Shown here: positions 1 to 7,715 of the stretch, piece after piece
How positions within the stretch are numbered: position 1 is the stretch's first letter
Layout of the letters: each line of letters starts with the position of its first letter
Source of the DNA: Campylobacterales bacterium
GTDB taxonomy: Bacteria; Campylobacterota; Campylobacteria; Campylobacterales; QNZT01
Direction: 5' to 3'
NCBI GenBank assembly: GCA_027056215.1
Contig: JALULO010000103.1
Location: 1-11,328 of the forward strand
Length of the DNA: 11,328 nt
Made by a program: the position numbers and the translations under genes
Notes under the pieces: generated by a model
The model's database searches: none
The model's input: the letters and a program-made list of their open reading frames with translations, nothing else
Told to the model about the DNA's origin: nothing

Positions 1-1113
1 ATGAATGCTAATATCACTGATAATATGAAATTTCATGGCAGACTTTCTATGTATAAATACTGGGCAGACTCCACCAAACACCTCTACAGCCAATATGATA
101 ATATGCAAGGACGTGTACCATCTGATAGTTCAGTATATCTCGAACGTGCATATATCGATTGGTATTTTAACGCATTTGTACCTTCTGCTTTGACGATAGG
201 AAGACAACCGAGTGCAGATGGTCCAAGTCATCAGTACAAAGAAAATACAACCAGAAAATCAACCTATTCTGCACTTGTGTTTGATGGTGCTTCAGATGGT
301 ATCGTTTATACGGCTGATATTTCAAAGATAACGCATATCACAAATGCAAAACTCCGCTTTGCCTACGGTAAAGGATTTCAAAATGATGAAACCAAGGCTG
401 GTGTGCAAAATGCTTTCATTGGATCACAAAATGATAAACTTAAAGATACCAATGTAGCCGGCGCATTTTTTGAATCAAATCTTCCAACACTTTCAAACTC
501 CCTTTTTCAGCTTGGATATGTACACATGAGTGATGTTATCGCCAATGCGATGGAAACCAACCCAGATAATAACAAAAATCTCGGCGATATAGATTTTATA
601 GGAATGATGGCACAAGCAACCAATATAAAAGAGAGTCATCTTGATCTTTTTGCCCATGTTGGACTGAGCCGGGCAAAACCCTCTGATGCACTCTATACAT
701 ACAACAACAACCAAAAATTTGGTCTTTTACGAAATAACATCAATGATACAAATACTAAAAACGGTTATGCATTTTGGTTGGGAGGCAGATATACACTCGA
801 TCTGCTCAACCATAGTAAAATAGGTCTGGAGTATAACCACGGATCAAAATACTGGGTAACTGCTACACAGGGATCTTATGATGTTACCAATAAACTTGCT
901 GTCAGAGGTAATGCTACAGAACTCTATGGACTCTATCCTATCAATCGTTATAGTTTTATCAGACTTGGCGGTGTTTATATAGATTATGATTATACGAGTA
1001 GTGGTTGCTATTTAAGAAAACCTAAAAAGATACAAAAACTTACACAAGCAGAAAAAAGCAATGTAATAGATACTTTACAAAATATCTATCTACAATTTTC
1101 GGTACGATTTTAG
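1..1113 (+). CDS. DUF3373 family outer-membrane beta-barrel protein, 5' truncated by the window edge
   Basis: The reading frame is open from base 1, and the ATG there is probably an internal Met: there is no signal peptide or N-terminal coiled-coil segment, both of which I expect in full-length members of this family, which are usually longer (roughly 450-550 residues, from memory). The visible 370 residues show alternating polar/aromatic strands such as FHGRLSMYKYW (12-22), a conserved-looking block IGRQPSADGPSHQYKEN (66-82) with FDGASDGIVY after it, and a C-terminal strand NIYLQFSVRF ending in Phe, the usual recognition signal for BAM-assembled barrels. I assign it to DUF3373, a Campylobacterota family of putative porin-like proteins, by resemblance. 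The function and substrate are unknown. Its stop codon (TAG) supplies part of the AGGA ribosome-binding site of the next gene, so the two are probably cotranscribed. Confidence 0.72.
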   Translation: MNANITDNMKFHGRLSMYKYWADSTKHLYSQYDNMQGRVPSDSSVYLERAYIDWYFNAFVPSALTIGRQPSADGPSHQYKENTTRKSTYSALVFDGASDGIVYTADISKITHITNAKLRFAYGKGFQNDETKAGVQNAFIGSQNDKLKDTNVAGAFFESNLPTLSNSLFQLGYVHMSDVIANAMETNPDNNKNLGDIDFIGMMAQATNIKESHLDLFAHVGLSRAKPSDALYTYNNNQKFGLLRNNINDTNTKNGYAFWLGGRYTLDLLNHSKIGLEYNHGSKYWVTATQGSYDVTNKLAVRGNATELYGLYPINRYSFIRLGGVYIDYDYTSSGCYLRKPKKIQKLTQAEKSNVIDTLQNIYLQFSVRF

Positions 1114-1122
1114 GAAAAAGTT

Positions 1123-2655
1123 ATGAATTTTTTAGAAAATATCAGTTTCAAATATAAATTATTTATCCCATTGGTATTTACGATGTCCATACTTGGGATA
1201 TTTTTATGGCAAAACTATAAACTCTCTAACTTTATAGAAAAGCAACTTCTCTCTATCAATCAACATGAGATCTGGCTCAACACCGTTACCCAATCTATCT
1301 CCAGAAATATTAACAACTTAACCGTACACTTTGTTAATCAGGCATTGCAAAACAAAGTTGACGATCATGCACGAAAAGAAGCAGCTCTCACTTTTGAAAA
1401 CATAAACCAGCAAATTCAACACATTCACGACAGCACTTTTCTTCATGATGAAAGAATACAAAAAAGTTTGTATAACTTACTCAATAGACTACAAGGGTAC
1501 TATGCCATTTTACTCGATTTACCAGAAGCTTATCAAGACAGTCCAGAGGATGCGATTTATACCATCATCTCGCTTGGTTCTGTGAACAATAAAATACAAG
1601 ATGAACTACATGTCCTCATAGCTACTTCTAAAGAACAACTCAATCAAAAAATAGAATCTATGCAAAAGATCGCTACAGATAATAAAACAACCAATATTCT
1701 TATCACTATCGTTGCTATGGCGTTATTGATTATTTTTAATCTTTTTATCATTTATGAGTTTTTAGGTTCTATTCGTATTTTAAAAGAGTTCAATAAATCA
1801 TTTTATGATTTTTTACATGGTCGCATCTCAAAGATAAAAGAGATCACACACTTACCAAAAGATGAAATAGGACAAATCCTTCACCTTATCAATGACAATA
1901 CCAAACAAGCCCAAAATCTCATCGCCAAAGAGCGTGAACTCTCACTTGAAATCAATCAACTCAACAGTACACTCGAACAGCGTGTACAAAATGCTCTTGT
2001 TGAGATAACAACACTCAACACGGAAATCGAAGATACCCAAAGGGAAGTCATATTTACGATGGGAGCCATCGGTGAGAGCAGATCAAAAGAGACAGGGAAT
2101 CATGTCCGCAGAGTTGCAGAGTATTCAAAACTTTTAGCCATCTTATACGGACTTGATGAGAGAGAAGCGAATTTGATCAAAGAAGCCTCGCCTATGCATG
2201 ATATAGGCAAAGTTGCCATCCCAGACAACATACTAAACAAACCAGGAAAATTAACCAACGAAGAGTTTGCGATCATGCAAACGCATGCAAAAATCGGCTA
2301 CGATATGCTCAAACACTCCAACCGTCCCATCCTAAAAACTGCCGCCATTATCGCATATCAACATCATGAAAAGTATAACGGAAAGGGCTATCCAAACGGT
2401 CTCAAAGGAGATCAGATACACATCTATGGACAAATCACAGCCATCGCAGATGTATTTGATGCCCTTGGCTCAGACAGAGTCTATAAAAAAGCATGGCCAC
2501 TTGAAAAAATACTCAAACTTTTTGAGGGAGAAAAAGGCAAACATTTTCATCCGGAGCTTACAGAGATATTTTTAGATAACATCGATGCATTTTTAGAAAT
2601 ACGAGATCAGTTTTTGGATCTAAGACAAAAAGTAGAAGAAGTTCAAATAGCTTAG
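1123..2655 (+). CDS. Membrane-anchored HD-GYP domain c-di-GMP phosphodiesterase
   Basis: This 510-residue protein is predicted to hydrolyse cyclic di-GMP at the inner membrane. TM1 lies at about residues 12-30 and TM2 at about 190-212. They flank a mostly helical periplasmic sensor region of about 160 residues that I do not recognise. A HAMP-like segment (about 213-265, with DEIG at 247-250) and a coiled-coil linker (266-310) lead into the HD-GYP domain (about 311-500). Key residues are all present: E323 and H327 in ETGNHVRR, HDIGK at 359-363, H388, HHE at 414-416 and GYP at 422-424, so an active enzyme is expected. AGGAAA about 9 nt upstream supports the ATG. The gene starts 9 bp after the DUF3373 barrel gene and probably shares its transcript. 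The sensed signal is unknown. It faces the glycan operon convergently across a gap of 91 bp. Confidence 0.9.
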   Translation: MNFLENISFKYKLFIPLVFTMSILGIFLWQNYKLSNFIEKQLLSINQHEIWLNTVTQSISRNINNLTVHFVNQALQNKVDDHARKEAALTFENINQQIQHIHDSTFLHDERIQKSLYNLLNRLQGYYAILLDLPEAYQDSPEDAIYTIISLGSVNNKIQDELHVLIATSKEQLNQKIESMQKIATDNKTTNILITIVAMALLIIFNLFIIYEFLGSIRILKEFNKSFYDFLHGRISKIKEITHLPKDEIGQILHLINDNTKQAQNLIAKERELSLEINQLNSTLEQRVQNALVEITTLNTEIEDTQREVIFTMGAIGESRSKETGNHVRRVAEYSKLLAILYGLDEREANLIKEASPMHDIGKVAIPDNILNKPGKLTNEEFAIMQTHAKIGYDMLKHSNRPILKTAAIIAYQHHEKYNGKGYPNGLKGDQIHIYGQITAIADVFDALGSDRVYKKAWPLEKILKLFEGEKGKHFHPELTEIFLDNIDAFLEIRDQFLDLRQKVEEVQIA

Positions 2656-2700
2656 TAATTTCTATTTTTAAAGATATTCAAAATCAAAATAATTTTCTTA

Positions 2701-2769
2701 TCATGATGCATAACTGCTTAACTTCAACTCCATCCATCTATCCCAGTCAATTTCCCCATCCCTCGCCAT
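2701..2769 (-). pseudogene. Probable frame-shifted C-terminal tail of the upstream beta-propeller gene
   Basis: Just past the stop of the propeller gene, another minus-strand frame encodes a protein-like stretch, EIDWDRWMELKLSSYAS, ending in TGA at 2701-2703. It has three acidic residues and two tryptophans close together and no rare-looking codons. Removing one base from the G4 run (CCCC at 2754-2757 on the plus strand) would join the propeller frame to this stretch, extending the protein by about 16 residues past ...VDGEGW. I read this as either a recent one-base insertion or a sequence error. An unrelated 22-codon chance frame starting at the ATG at 2769 is the alternative. Confidence 0.35.
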
Positions 2770-3616
2770 CTACGGCATAAAATAACTTTCCAAGATGTAT
2801 CTGTGCTGAGAAGTGGTGTACTTTTCGGCTGTGCCAGTTTGTTGCTTGATCTCCTTGTAAAAAAGTACCGAGATGTTTTTGTTCAAATGCTGTTTTGCTG
2901 AGTTTTGTGATTTCCATCCATTGCAGTGACTCTCCGTAGCGTCTGGAGCAATCTTGTGCAAAACGATAGATATGGTTGTCATAAAAGAAGATATTGCCAC
3001 CGTTTCGTGAGATTTTTGGATTGTTTGTCACGAGTGGGTTTTTGGGATGGGGTATGAGCTTATCTTCTAAAGTATCTGCTGTATAAAGATGCAGATTGTC
3101 ATCACCGTTTAGTGAAGTAAAAAAGTAAAAAACATCTTCATGGATTAGAAGTGTTGTGTCCCTAAAGTCTTCCCCTTCAAGTAGTGTTCTTTCGTATTTC
3201 CACTGCATTGGAAAAGAGCTTGCTTTATAGAGTTTGACGCTTTTATCTTCTCCTCCTTCTGGGATCATGTATACCGCATCATCATAGGTAAAAACATGAG
3301 GATAGGAGAGATGGTAATCCTCCTGTAAAACCACACCTAGATAGTCCCAGTTTTGTAAATCTTTACTACACGAAGCACCGATTACCCCACGATTTTTCTC
3401 TCTATCTTTGATCTCAAAAAAACAGTACCAAAGATTATCAACATGCAGTAAAAAAGGATCTGCCACAAAAGAGGCATCTATATCTATGATATCACACTTT
3501 GAGATAGTGGCAGCAGCAGGTACAACAATCTCGTTTAACGCTTTTTGATCACTATATGCTATACCTATTTGCCATGCTGATTTTTTATAAAAAAGTTTTT
3601 TAAATAGCTTATGCAT
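2747..3616 (-). CDS. Five-bladed beta-propeller protein, GH43-like / GINT1 N-terminal-domain-like, in a glycan operon
   Basis: This 289-residue soluble protein appears to be one beta-propeller. The blade signatures resemble the GH43-like/GINT1_N propeller superfamily often found beside or fused to glycosyltransferases: ADPF at 52-55, WYCFFE (63-68), SYPHVF at 104-109, YMIPE at 116-120, FRDTTLL (151-157), GGNIF at 206-210 with IYRFAQD soon after, and KVHHFSA (265-271) followed by FYAVDG near the end. The Asp and Glu residues in these motifs sit where inverting propeller glycosidases keep their acids, but I cannot say whether this one is a hydrolase, a transferase or a binding module. No signal peptide is visible, so it should be cytoplasmic, which argues for biosynthesis over degradation. 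Its start overlaps the preceding gene by 8 bp (ATGCATAA), implying coupled translation. The C-terminus may be altered by a one-base frameshift. Confidence 0.65.
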   Translation of the reverse strand: MHKLFKKLFYKKSAWQIGIAYSDQKALNEIVVPAAATISKCDIIDIDASFVADPFLLHVDNLWYCFFEIKDREKNRGVIGASCSKDLQNWDYLGVVLQEDYHLSYPHVFTYDDAVYMIPEGGEDKSVKLYKASSFPMQWKYERTLLEGEDFRDTTLLIHEDVFYFFTSLNGDDNLHLYTADTLEDKLIPHPKNPLVTNNPKISRNGGNIFFYDNHIYRFAQDCSRRYGESLQWMEITKLSKTAFEQKHLGTFLQGDQATNWHSRKVHHFSAQIHLGKLFYAVDGEGWGN

Positions 3617-4535
3617 CTTTTAAAATACCTTTGATAATCTTTTGAGGATAATGATCTTCTGTTACCACACCATATTTTGTAAACACATCGATCTCTTTTT
3701 GATTCAATAAAATCTTTTCAAATTCTGCTTCTAATTTTCTCTCATTTAAGAGACGTACCCAACGTCTATAGTGTGGTCCCATACGAATATGTTTTTTGGA
3801 TTCGAGTAACATTTTTCGGTTTTGTATATTTTTTTCAAACTGCTTGTATGAACGCACAGGATAGTGGTAAACGACTATGTCATTGTCTCTTTTGATCTTA
3901 TCATAGTGTTTAAAATACTCCCGTATATGCCCTATATGTAAAGCTTTATGATTCCCCCCACGAATCAAGATAAGCCCATGCGGGTTAGTGATCACTTTGG
4001 GTGCATTTTTCGCTAAGACGATAGAAACATTTTCATGCGTTTGTTGATAACTTTTTTCGTAATAGATCGGATTTTGCACCCGATATGCCATATCATAAAA
4101 TGTGAAGTTCTCTTGGTAAGATTGGGCATCGATGAGCATGTTGTATCTATGTGCGGTTATCACACTTCCCTTATATGCCAAACACGCTCGCAAACTTTTG
4201 TTCTCATTGGGTATCCAAAACTCATCTGCATCGTTATTGATCACCCAATCTGCTCCAAGTTTTTTGGCTTCCATTGCAAGACGTTTCATCCATCTTGCCT
4301 GATTGTATAAACCTTTCTCCTCTATCACTGTGATTTCATAGCGCTGTTGCAATCTTTGCAAAATCTCTTTTGTTCCATCGCTAGAATCGTTATCCATCAC
4401 AACAAATGCATCTACCCCTAAAGCTGCGTGCACTTTGATATTTTCCTCGATGATATCATCTTCATTTTTGACCAGTATCGTCATGATGATTCTAAAATGT
4501 TCTTTATCAAATCTATGCCAAAAGTACTCAAACAT
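3609..4535 (-). CDS. Glycosyltransferase, GT-A fold (GT2-like, PF13704/GT92-type)
   Basis: This 308-residue protein is predicted to add a sugar to a surface glycan on the cytoplasmic side. The N-terminal GT-A core reads IIMTILVKNEDDIIEEN (16-32), VVMDNDSSDGT (45-55) and NNDADEFW (100-107). The last contains the DXD-type metal/nucleotide-sugar site with the following E-F-W typical of the Glyco_tranf_2_4 (PF13704) and GT92-like proteins. The later GGNHKALH (193-200) and HYPVRSYKQFEKN (224-236) fit the C-terminal half of that family, where a His in the HYP motif is recurrent. No transmembrane segment is seen. The donor, acceptor and linkage cannot be read from the sequence. It overlaps the KpsS-like gene upstream by 8 bp (ATGTTTGA) and the propeller gene downstream by 8 bp, so the three genes are very likely made together. 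Confidence 0.82.
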   Translation of the reverse strand: MFEYFWHRFDKEHFRIIMTILVKNEDDIIEENIKVHAALGVDAFVVMDNDSSDGTKEILQRLQQRYEITVIEEKGLYNQARWMKRLAMEAKKLGADWVINNDADEFWIPNENKSLRACLAYKGSVITAHRYNMLIDAQSYQENFTFYDMAYRVQNPIYYEKSYQQTHENVSIVLAKNAPKVITNPHGLILIRGGNHKALHIGHIREYFKHYDKIKRDNDIVVYHYPVRSYKQFEKNIQNRKMLLESKKHIRMGPHYRRWVRLLNERKLEAEFEKILLNQKEIDVFTKYGVVTEDHYPQKIIKGILKDA

Positions 4536-5643
4536 GGTCTAACTCTTTTCGTAATCTTTTTTGTATCGCTTCAAGATGTTCCCTCTTGGGTTCTCTCCAA
4601 CTATTGGGTATCAGATAGCTACACTGAAGATATTTTAAAAACTTTTCGCTTGTTTCTGTATCGACTTTCCAATGTTGTATATCTGTTAAAATCTCTAGCA
4701 ATCTTGCCTTATCCTCTGCCTTTTTTACGATACCGTCAATCGCAAAAAAGGCTTCCCCTAACACAATCACCCGTTTTGCAAAAAGTAATCCTTCAATTCC
4801 TACAGAAGAGTTAACCGTCAAAATAGCATCTGCATTTTCGATAAGCAGTTGTGTGTTTTGGTGTGAAAAGATGATTTTTTCTGATGCTCTTTTGTGTAGA
4901 TCCTCATAGTTACTGACCCTATCACTAGGATGTTCTTTGATCACAAAACATAGCCCTGTTAGCTCTGCCATCTGCACAACCAAGTCAAACAAAGCGTGCA
5001 TATCATTTACCCATCCGCCGTGTTGTATGATCTGTGTATCATAAGCTACTTGAAAAGGAACAAAGATGTAATGTGGGGGTAAAGGTTTTGTAAAATCTTC
5101 TCTTTTTTTATAAGAAGCTCTTTGTTGAAGCACTTCAGGCAAACTACAGTCTTCATCAAATGTGAGTGATTGGTAAAAAGATAGATCACGTGGTACTGTA
5201 TTGGATGCATTTACACCATGAAAATCCATCTGTGTGGTATGGGGTAAAAAACCATTTTCAAAAAAAATCTTTTTCTTACCCATACGTTCCGCCACTTTAA
5301 CGCCAATAGCTTGATGAAATTTTTTACCGTTCCAAAAAACAACAAAATCCGGATCATAATGTTTAATCGCATGATAAAGTGCACTGTAGATAAAAGGGAT
5401 TTGCAGTTTTAAAAAAGTTTTATAAAGCATCTTTTTGAGCGGATTATGATACTTGGCATCAACCTCTTTGTATTTAAACATCTCTATGGTCTGCGTATCT
5501 AACGTAAAACTTTTGAGAAATCCTTTTAAAGAGAGTTTCCATGTTGGCAAAAAAAGCACTTTTGCATCTACAAAAAGTTCTTTTTGTAATCTTTTAAAAT
5601 AACGATACTGGTGTTTTGTCAAAGCGACAAACAGAAGTTTCAT
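4528..5643 (-). CDS. KpsS/KpsC-like capsule polysaccharide glycosyltransferase (Capsule_synth family)
   Basis: This 371-residue protein has the GT-B-like layout of the capsule synthesis family PF05159, whose studied members KpsC and KpsS add beta-Kdo to a lipid anchor. Recognisable blocks are FENGFLPHTTQMDFHGVN (128-145), which matches the acceptor/active-site E-x-G motif region, FVPFQVAYDTQI (194-205), IKEHPSD (235-241) and TVNSSVGIEGLLF (276-288) followed by GEAFF (296-300). The HPSD and NSSVG blocks are the usual CMP-Kdo-binding signatures. No other capsule export or Kdo-linker genes are present in the window, so it may act on lipooligosaccharide core or another glycan instead of a true capsule. 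It begins 3 bp after gmhA with only a weak internal ribosome-binding site, indicating coupling. Kdo as the donor is an inference from the family. Confidence 0.82.
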   Translation of the reverse strand: MKLLFVALTKHQYRYFKRLQKELFVDAKVLFLPTWKLSLKGFLKSFTLDTQTIEMFKYKEVDAKYHNPLKKMLYKTFLKLQIPFIYSALYHAIKHYDPDFVVFWNGKKFHQAIGVKVAERMGKKKIFFENGFLPHTTQMDFHGVNASNTVPRDLSFYQSLTFDEDCSLPEVLQQRASYKKREDFTKPLPPHYIFVPFQVAYDTQIIQHGGWVNDMHALFDLVVQMAELTGLCFVIKEHPSDRVSNYEDLHKRASEKIIFSHQNTQLLIENADAILTVNSSVGIEGLLFAKRVIVLGEAFFAIDGIVKKAEDKARLLEILTDIQHWKVDTETSEKFLKYLQCSYLIPNSWREPKREHLEAIQKRLRKELDHV

Positions 5644-5646
5644 CGA

Positions 5647-6219
5647 TCAGACATCTTTCATCACAGCTTCTACCGCTTCAACGATAATATGCCCGATCAT
5701 GATGTGCATCTCCTGTATACGAGGGGTATCATCGGAGGGTACAACGATATTCAGATCACAATATTCTCCAACTTCACCGCCTCCTTTACCACTGAGTGCA
5801 ATCGTTCTACATCCTTTGTCTTTGGCTATCTGTAAAGCTTTAACTACATTTTGAGAATTACCACTTGTTGTAATCGCAATGCACAAATCCCCTTCGTTTG
5901 CCAACGCTTCAAGCTGTCTGGAAAAAATATCTTCAAAACCATAATCGTTTCCGATAGCAGTCATCACGGATGTATCACAGTTTAAAGCAAGGGCGGGCAA
6001 TGCTTTTCTAAAATCTTTGTAACGCACAACAAACTCTGTTGCGATGTGTTGTGCATCACTGGCTGAACCACCATTGCCAAAAAGGATGATTTTCTGCCCA
6101 TGGGCTAAAGTATCGGTGCTCAAAACACAAGCCATGTGGATATGGTTTTGTAACTCTTCTAAGCATAACTGTGCAACTTGTTGATGTTGTGTGATTTGAT
6201 CTTCAATCAATTTAAACAT
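5647..6219 (-). CDS. gmhA: Phosphoheptose isomerase (sedoheptulose 7-phosphate isomerase)
   Basis: GmhA converts sedoheptulose 7-phosphate to D-glycero-D-manno-heptose 7-phosphate, the first step toward ADP-heptose. The length of 190 residues is normal for the family. The SIS-domain sugar-phosphate loop FGNGGSASDAQHIATE (47-62) is intact, as are TTSGNS (117-122) and the C-terminal IQEMHIMIGH (168-177). The zinc ligands expected by alignment with the E. coli enzyme are all present: H58, E62, Q169 and H177, with the same spacing. The start codon overlaps the 3' end of hldE by 13 bp, and AGAAGG lies 10 nt upstream inside hldE. The enzyme feeds HldE directly, so the pair forms a pathway unit. GmhB and HldD, needed to complete ADP-L-glycero-D-manno-heptose, are not in this window. 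Confidence 0.96.
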   Translation of the reverse strand: MFKLIEDQITQHQQVAQLCLEELQNHIHMACVLSTDTLAHGQKIILFGNGGSASDAQHIATEFVVRYKDFRKALPALALNCDTSVMTAIGNDYGFEDIFSRQLEALANEGDLCIAITTSGNSQNVVKALQIAKDKGCRTIALSGKGGGEVGEYCDLNIVVPSDDTPRIQEMHIMIGHIIVEAVEAVMKDV

Positions 6220-7607
6220 GACGCTTTTACCTTCTGAATAATCTTTGTGGTACTTTTACCATCTTTATACTGAACAATTCTTGTCTCTTTTGCAATCTTC
6301 GCACCGACAATCTCCTTTCCTTCATAATCCCCACCTTTGACCAAGATATCTGGTTGTATCTTTTCGATCAATTTTAAAGGTGTATCTTCTTCAAAAATCA
6401 CGATATAATCCACACTATAAAGCCCTGCTAACACATCTGCCCTATCCTGCTGCGGATTGACTGGTCGCCCTTCTCCCTTAAGCCTTTGTACAGAGTTATC
6501 GGCATTTAGCCCTAGTATCAGGATATCTCCAAATTTTTTCGCCATATTGAGATAGTGTACATGACCTGCGTGCAAGATATCAAAACAGCCATTGGTAAAG
6601 ACGATCTTTTTATCCCTGTTTTGGGCAACGATTTTTTCGATCTCTTCGAGTGATCTTATTTTGGTATTGGCATCGGGTGCATATGCTTTTATATCTTCAA
6701 GACTCACAGTAGCACATCCCATCTTGCTGACGGCAACTGCTGCTGCCATATTGGCAAAAGAGGCAGCTTCATAGATATCATCACCTAAGATCATAGCATA
6801 AGCAATCGCAGCGATAACCGTATCACCCGCGCCCGTTACATCAAAAACATCTCTAGCGATGGTAGGAATCTTGACCATATCATCAGCGATAATCGCCATA
6901 CCCTCTTGTGAGAGTGTTATCACAGCATAACGCAAGTCAAGCATCTCCTTGAGGAGGAAACCTACTTTTTCTAAATCTTTGTCATCTTTTATCTCATGTT
7001 TTGTTGCAAGCATGGCTTCTGTTTTGTTTGGGGTAATCAGTGTTGCCCCTTTGTATTTTAGAAAGTCTCTTCCTTTGGGATCTACTAAAACAGGAATATT
7101 TTTTTCTTTCGCAACGCCTATCATCTTTTGTATCAAATCAGGTACCAAAACACCTTTATCATAATCACTAAGTAAAAGACACCTGATACCATCAACCCTC
7201 TCTAAAAAAAGTTCCCACAGTCGCCCCTGTAACGCTTGTGAGATAGTATCACTCTCTTCTTTATCGATACGCAACATCTGCTGATGCTGGGCAATGATAC
7301 GACTTTTTTGTGTTGTTTGTCTTTTAAGATCAAGTATCAATCCATCCGTATCAAGACCTTTTTGAGCCAAACGATCACGAATAAATCTACCCTTTTCATC
7401 ATCACCTACAACAGAAATAACAGACACATCCATCTGCAATGCAAGTAAATTATTGACAACATTACCTGCTCCACCCAGATAGGAAAGTTCCTCTTGTACT
7501 TGTGCAATCTGGACAGGTGCTTCAGGGGAGATACGTGTACTTTTAGCATAGAGATAGTGATCAACCATGAAATCACCAACGACCATCACCACAGGCTTTT
7601 GTTGCAT
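6207..7607 (-). CDS. hldE: Bifunctional heptose 7-phosphate kinase / heptose 1-phosphate adenylyltransferase
   Basis: HldE (also called RfaE) phosphorylates heptose 7-phosphate at C1 and later adenylylates heptose 1-phosphate, flanking the GmhB phosphatase step. The N-terminal PfkB-type kinase domain (about 1-320) shows LGGAGN (44-49) and the DVTGAGD anion-hole/catalytic motif (256-262). The C-terminal nucleotidyltransferase domain (about 334-466) shows FTNGCFDILHAGHVHYL (337-353) with HxGH at 346-349, and VKGGDY (423-428). At 466 residues it is a full-length two-domain enzyme. AGAAGG sits 6 nt before the ATG, and a perfect TATAAT lies 25 nt upstream of it, making this the first gene of the five-gene operon. 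It is divergent from an ArsR-like regulator across about 108 bp, a candidate controller. Confidence 0.96.
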   Translation of the reverse strand: MQQKPVVMVVGDFMVDHYLYAKSTRISPEAPVQIAQVQEELSYLGGAGNVVNNLLALQMDVSVISVVGDDEKGRFIRDRLAQKGLDTDGLILDLKRQTTQKSRIIAQHQQMLRIDKEESDTISQALQGRLWELFLERVDGIRCLLLSDYDKGVLVPDLIQKMIGVAKEKNIPVLVDPKGRDFLKYKGATLITPNKTEAMLATKHEIKDDKDLEKVGFLLKEMLDLRYAVITLSQEGMAIIADDMVKIPTIARDVFDVTGAGDTVIAAIAYAMILGDDIYEAASFANMAAAVAVSKMGCATVSLEDIKAYAPDANTKIRSLEEIEKIVAQNRDKKIVFTNGCFDILHAGHVHYLNMAKKFGDILILGLNADNSVQRLKGEGRPVNPQQDRADVLAGLYSVDYIVIFEEDTPLKLIEKIQPDILVKGGDYEGKEIVGAKIAKETRIVQYKDGKSTTKIIQKVKASCLN

Positions 7608-7613
7608 CGTTTA

Positions 7614-7619
7614 CCTTCT
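7614..7619 (-). promoter_or_regulatory. Ribosome-binding site of hldE
   Basis: On the minus strand AGAAGG lies 6 nt before the ATG at 7607, which fixes that start. The same AGAAGGTAAA decamer recurs in front of gmhA, inside the end of hldE. Confidence 0.75.
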
Positions 7620-7632
7620 CTTTTTATAAATT

Positions 7633-7638
7633 ATTATA
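7633..7638 (-). promoter_or_regulatory. -10 box of the hldE operon promoter
   Basis: A perfect TATAAT (context GGTATAATAA) lies on the minus strand 25 nt from the hldE start codon, which predicts a 5' leader of about 18 nt with its ribosome-binding site. No TTGACA-like -35 is visible about 17 bp upstream; Campylobacterota sigma-70 promoters commonly lack one and use T-rich periodic DNA instead. Confidence 0.65.
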
Positions 7639-7650
7639 CCTTTTTAAGGT
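7638..7650. repeat. Short inverted repeat in the divergent promoter region
   Basis: ACCTT-TTT-AAGGT is a perfect 5-bp inverted repeat with a 3-bp spacer. It sits directly upstream of, and touching, the hldE -10 box, and about 20 bp before the putative regulator promoter. The position suits an operator, but the repeat is short and AT-rich, so chance is a real possibility. Confidence 0.3.
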
Positions 7651-7663
7651 AAATATACAGTCA

Positions 7664-7677
7664 TTTATACTATATTA
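7664..7677 (+). promoter_or_regulatory. Probable promoter (-10 region) of the response-regulator operon
   Basis: The stretch TTTATACTATATTATC carries two overlapping -10-like hexamers, TATACT (7666-7671) and TATATT (7671-7676). Transcription starting 6-8 bp downstream would begin at about 7680-7685, right at the upstream ATG at 7686. That argues that translation starts at 7716 instead. Confidence 0.4.
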
Positions 7678-7715
7678 TCTCTACTATGTTAAAGTATACA
7701 AAAATGGAAAATATG

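Noticed and set aside
493..714. Minus-strand frame of 73 codons inside the DUF3373 gene
   Set aside because: It is antisense to a convincing barrel gene, has a low-complexity hydrophobic composition and no ribosome-binding site.
2656..2746. Convergent gap searched for a terminator and small RNA
   Set aside because: Only an 8-bp ATCATGAT palindrome (2700-2707) and AT-rich DNA are present; no stem followed by a T-run was found.
2754..2757. Phase-variable homopolymer tract in the glycan genes
   Set aside because: The G4 run is far shorter than the G8-G10 tracts that drive phase variation in Campylobacter surface-glycan genes, and no longer G/C tract occurs in the operon.
2770..3000. Minus-strand 76-codon frame overlapping the propeller gene
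   Set aside because: It lies within the propeller coding sequence in another frame and shows no motif; the propeller frame has clear family signatures.
4428..4814. Plus-strand frame of 128 codons opposite the two glycosyltransferase genes
   Set aside because: It spans the junction of two well-supported genes on the other strand; its Leu/Phe-rich composition is what antisense of Lys/Glu-rich coding DNA gives.
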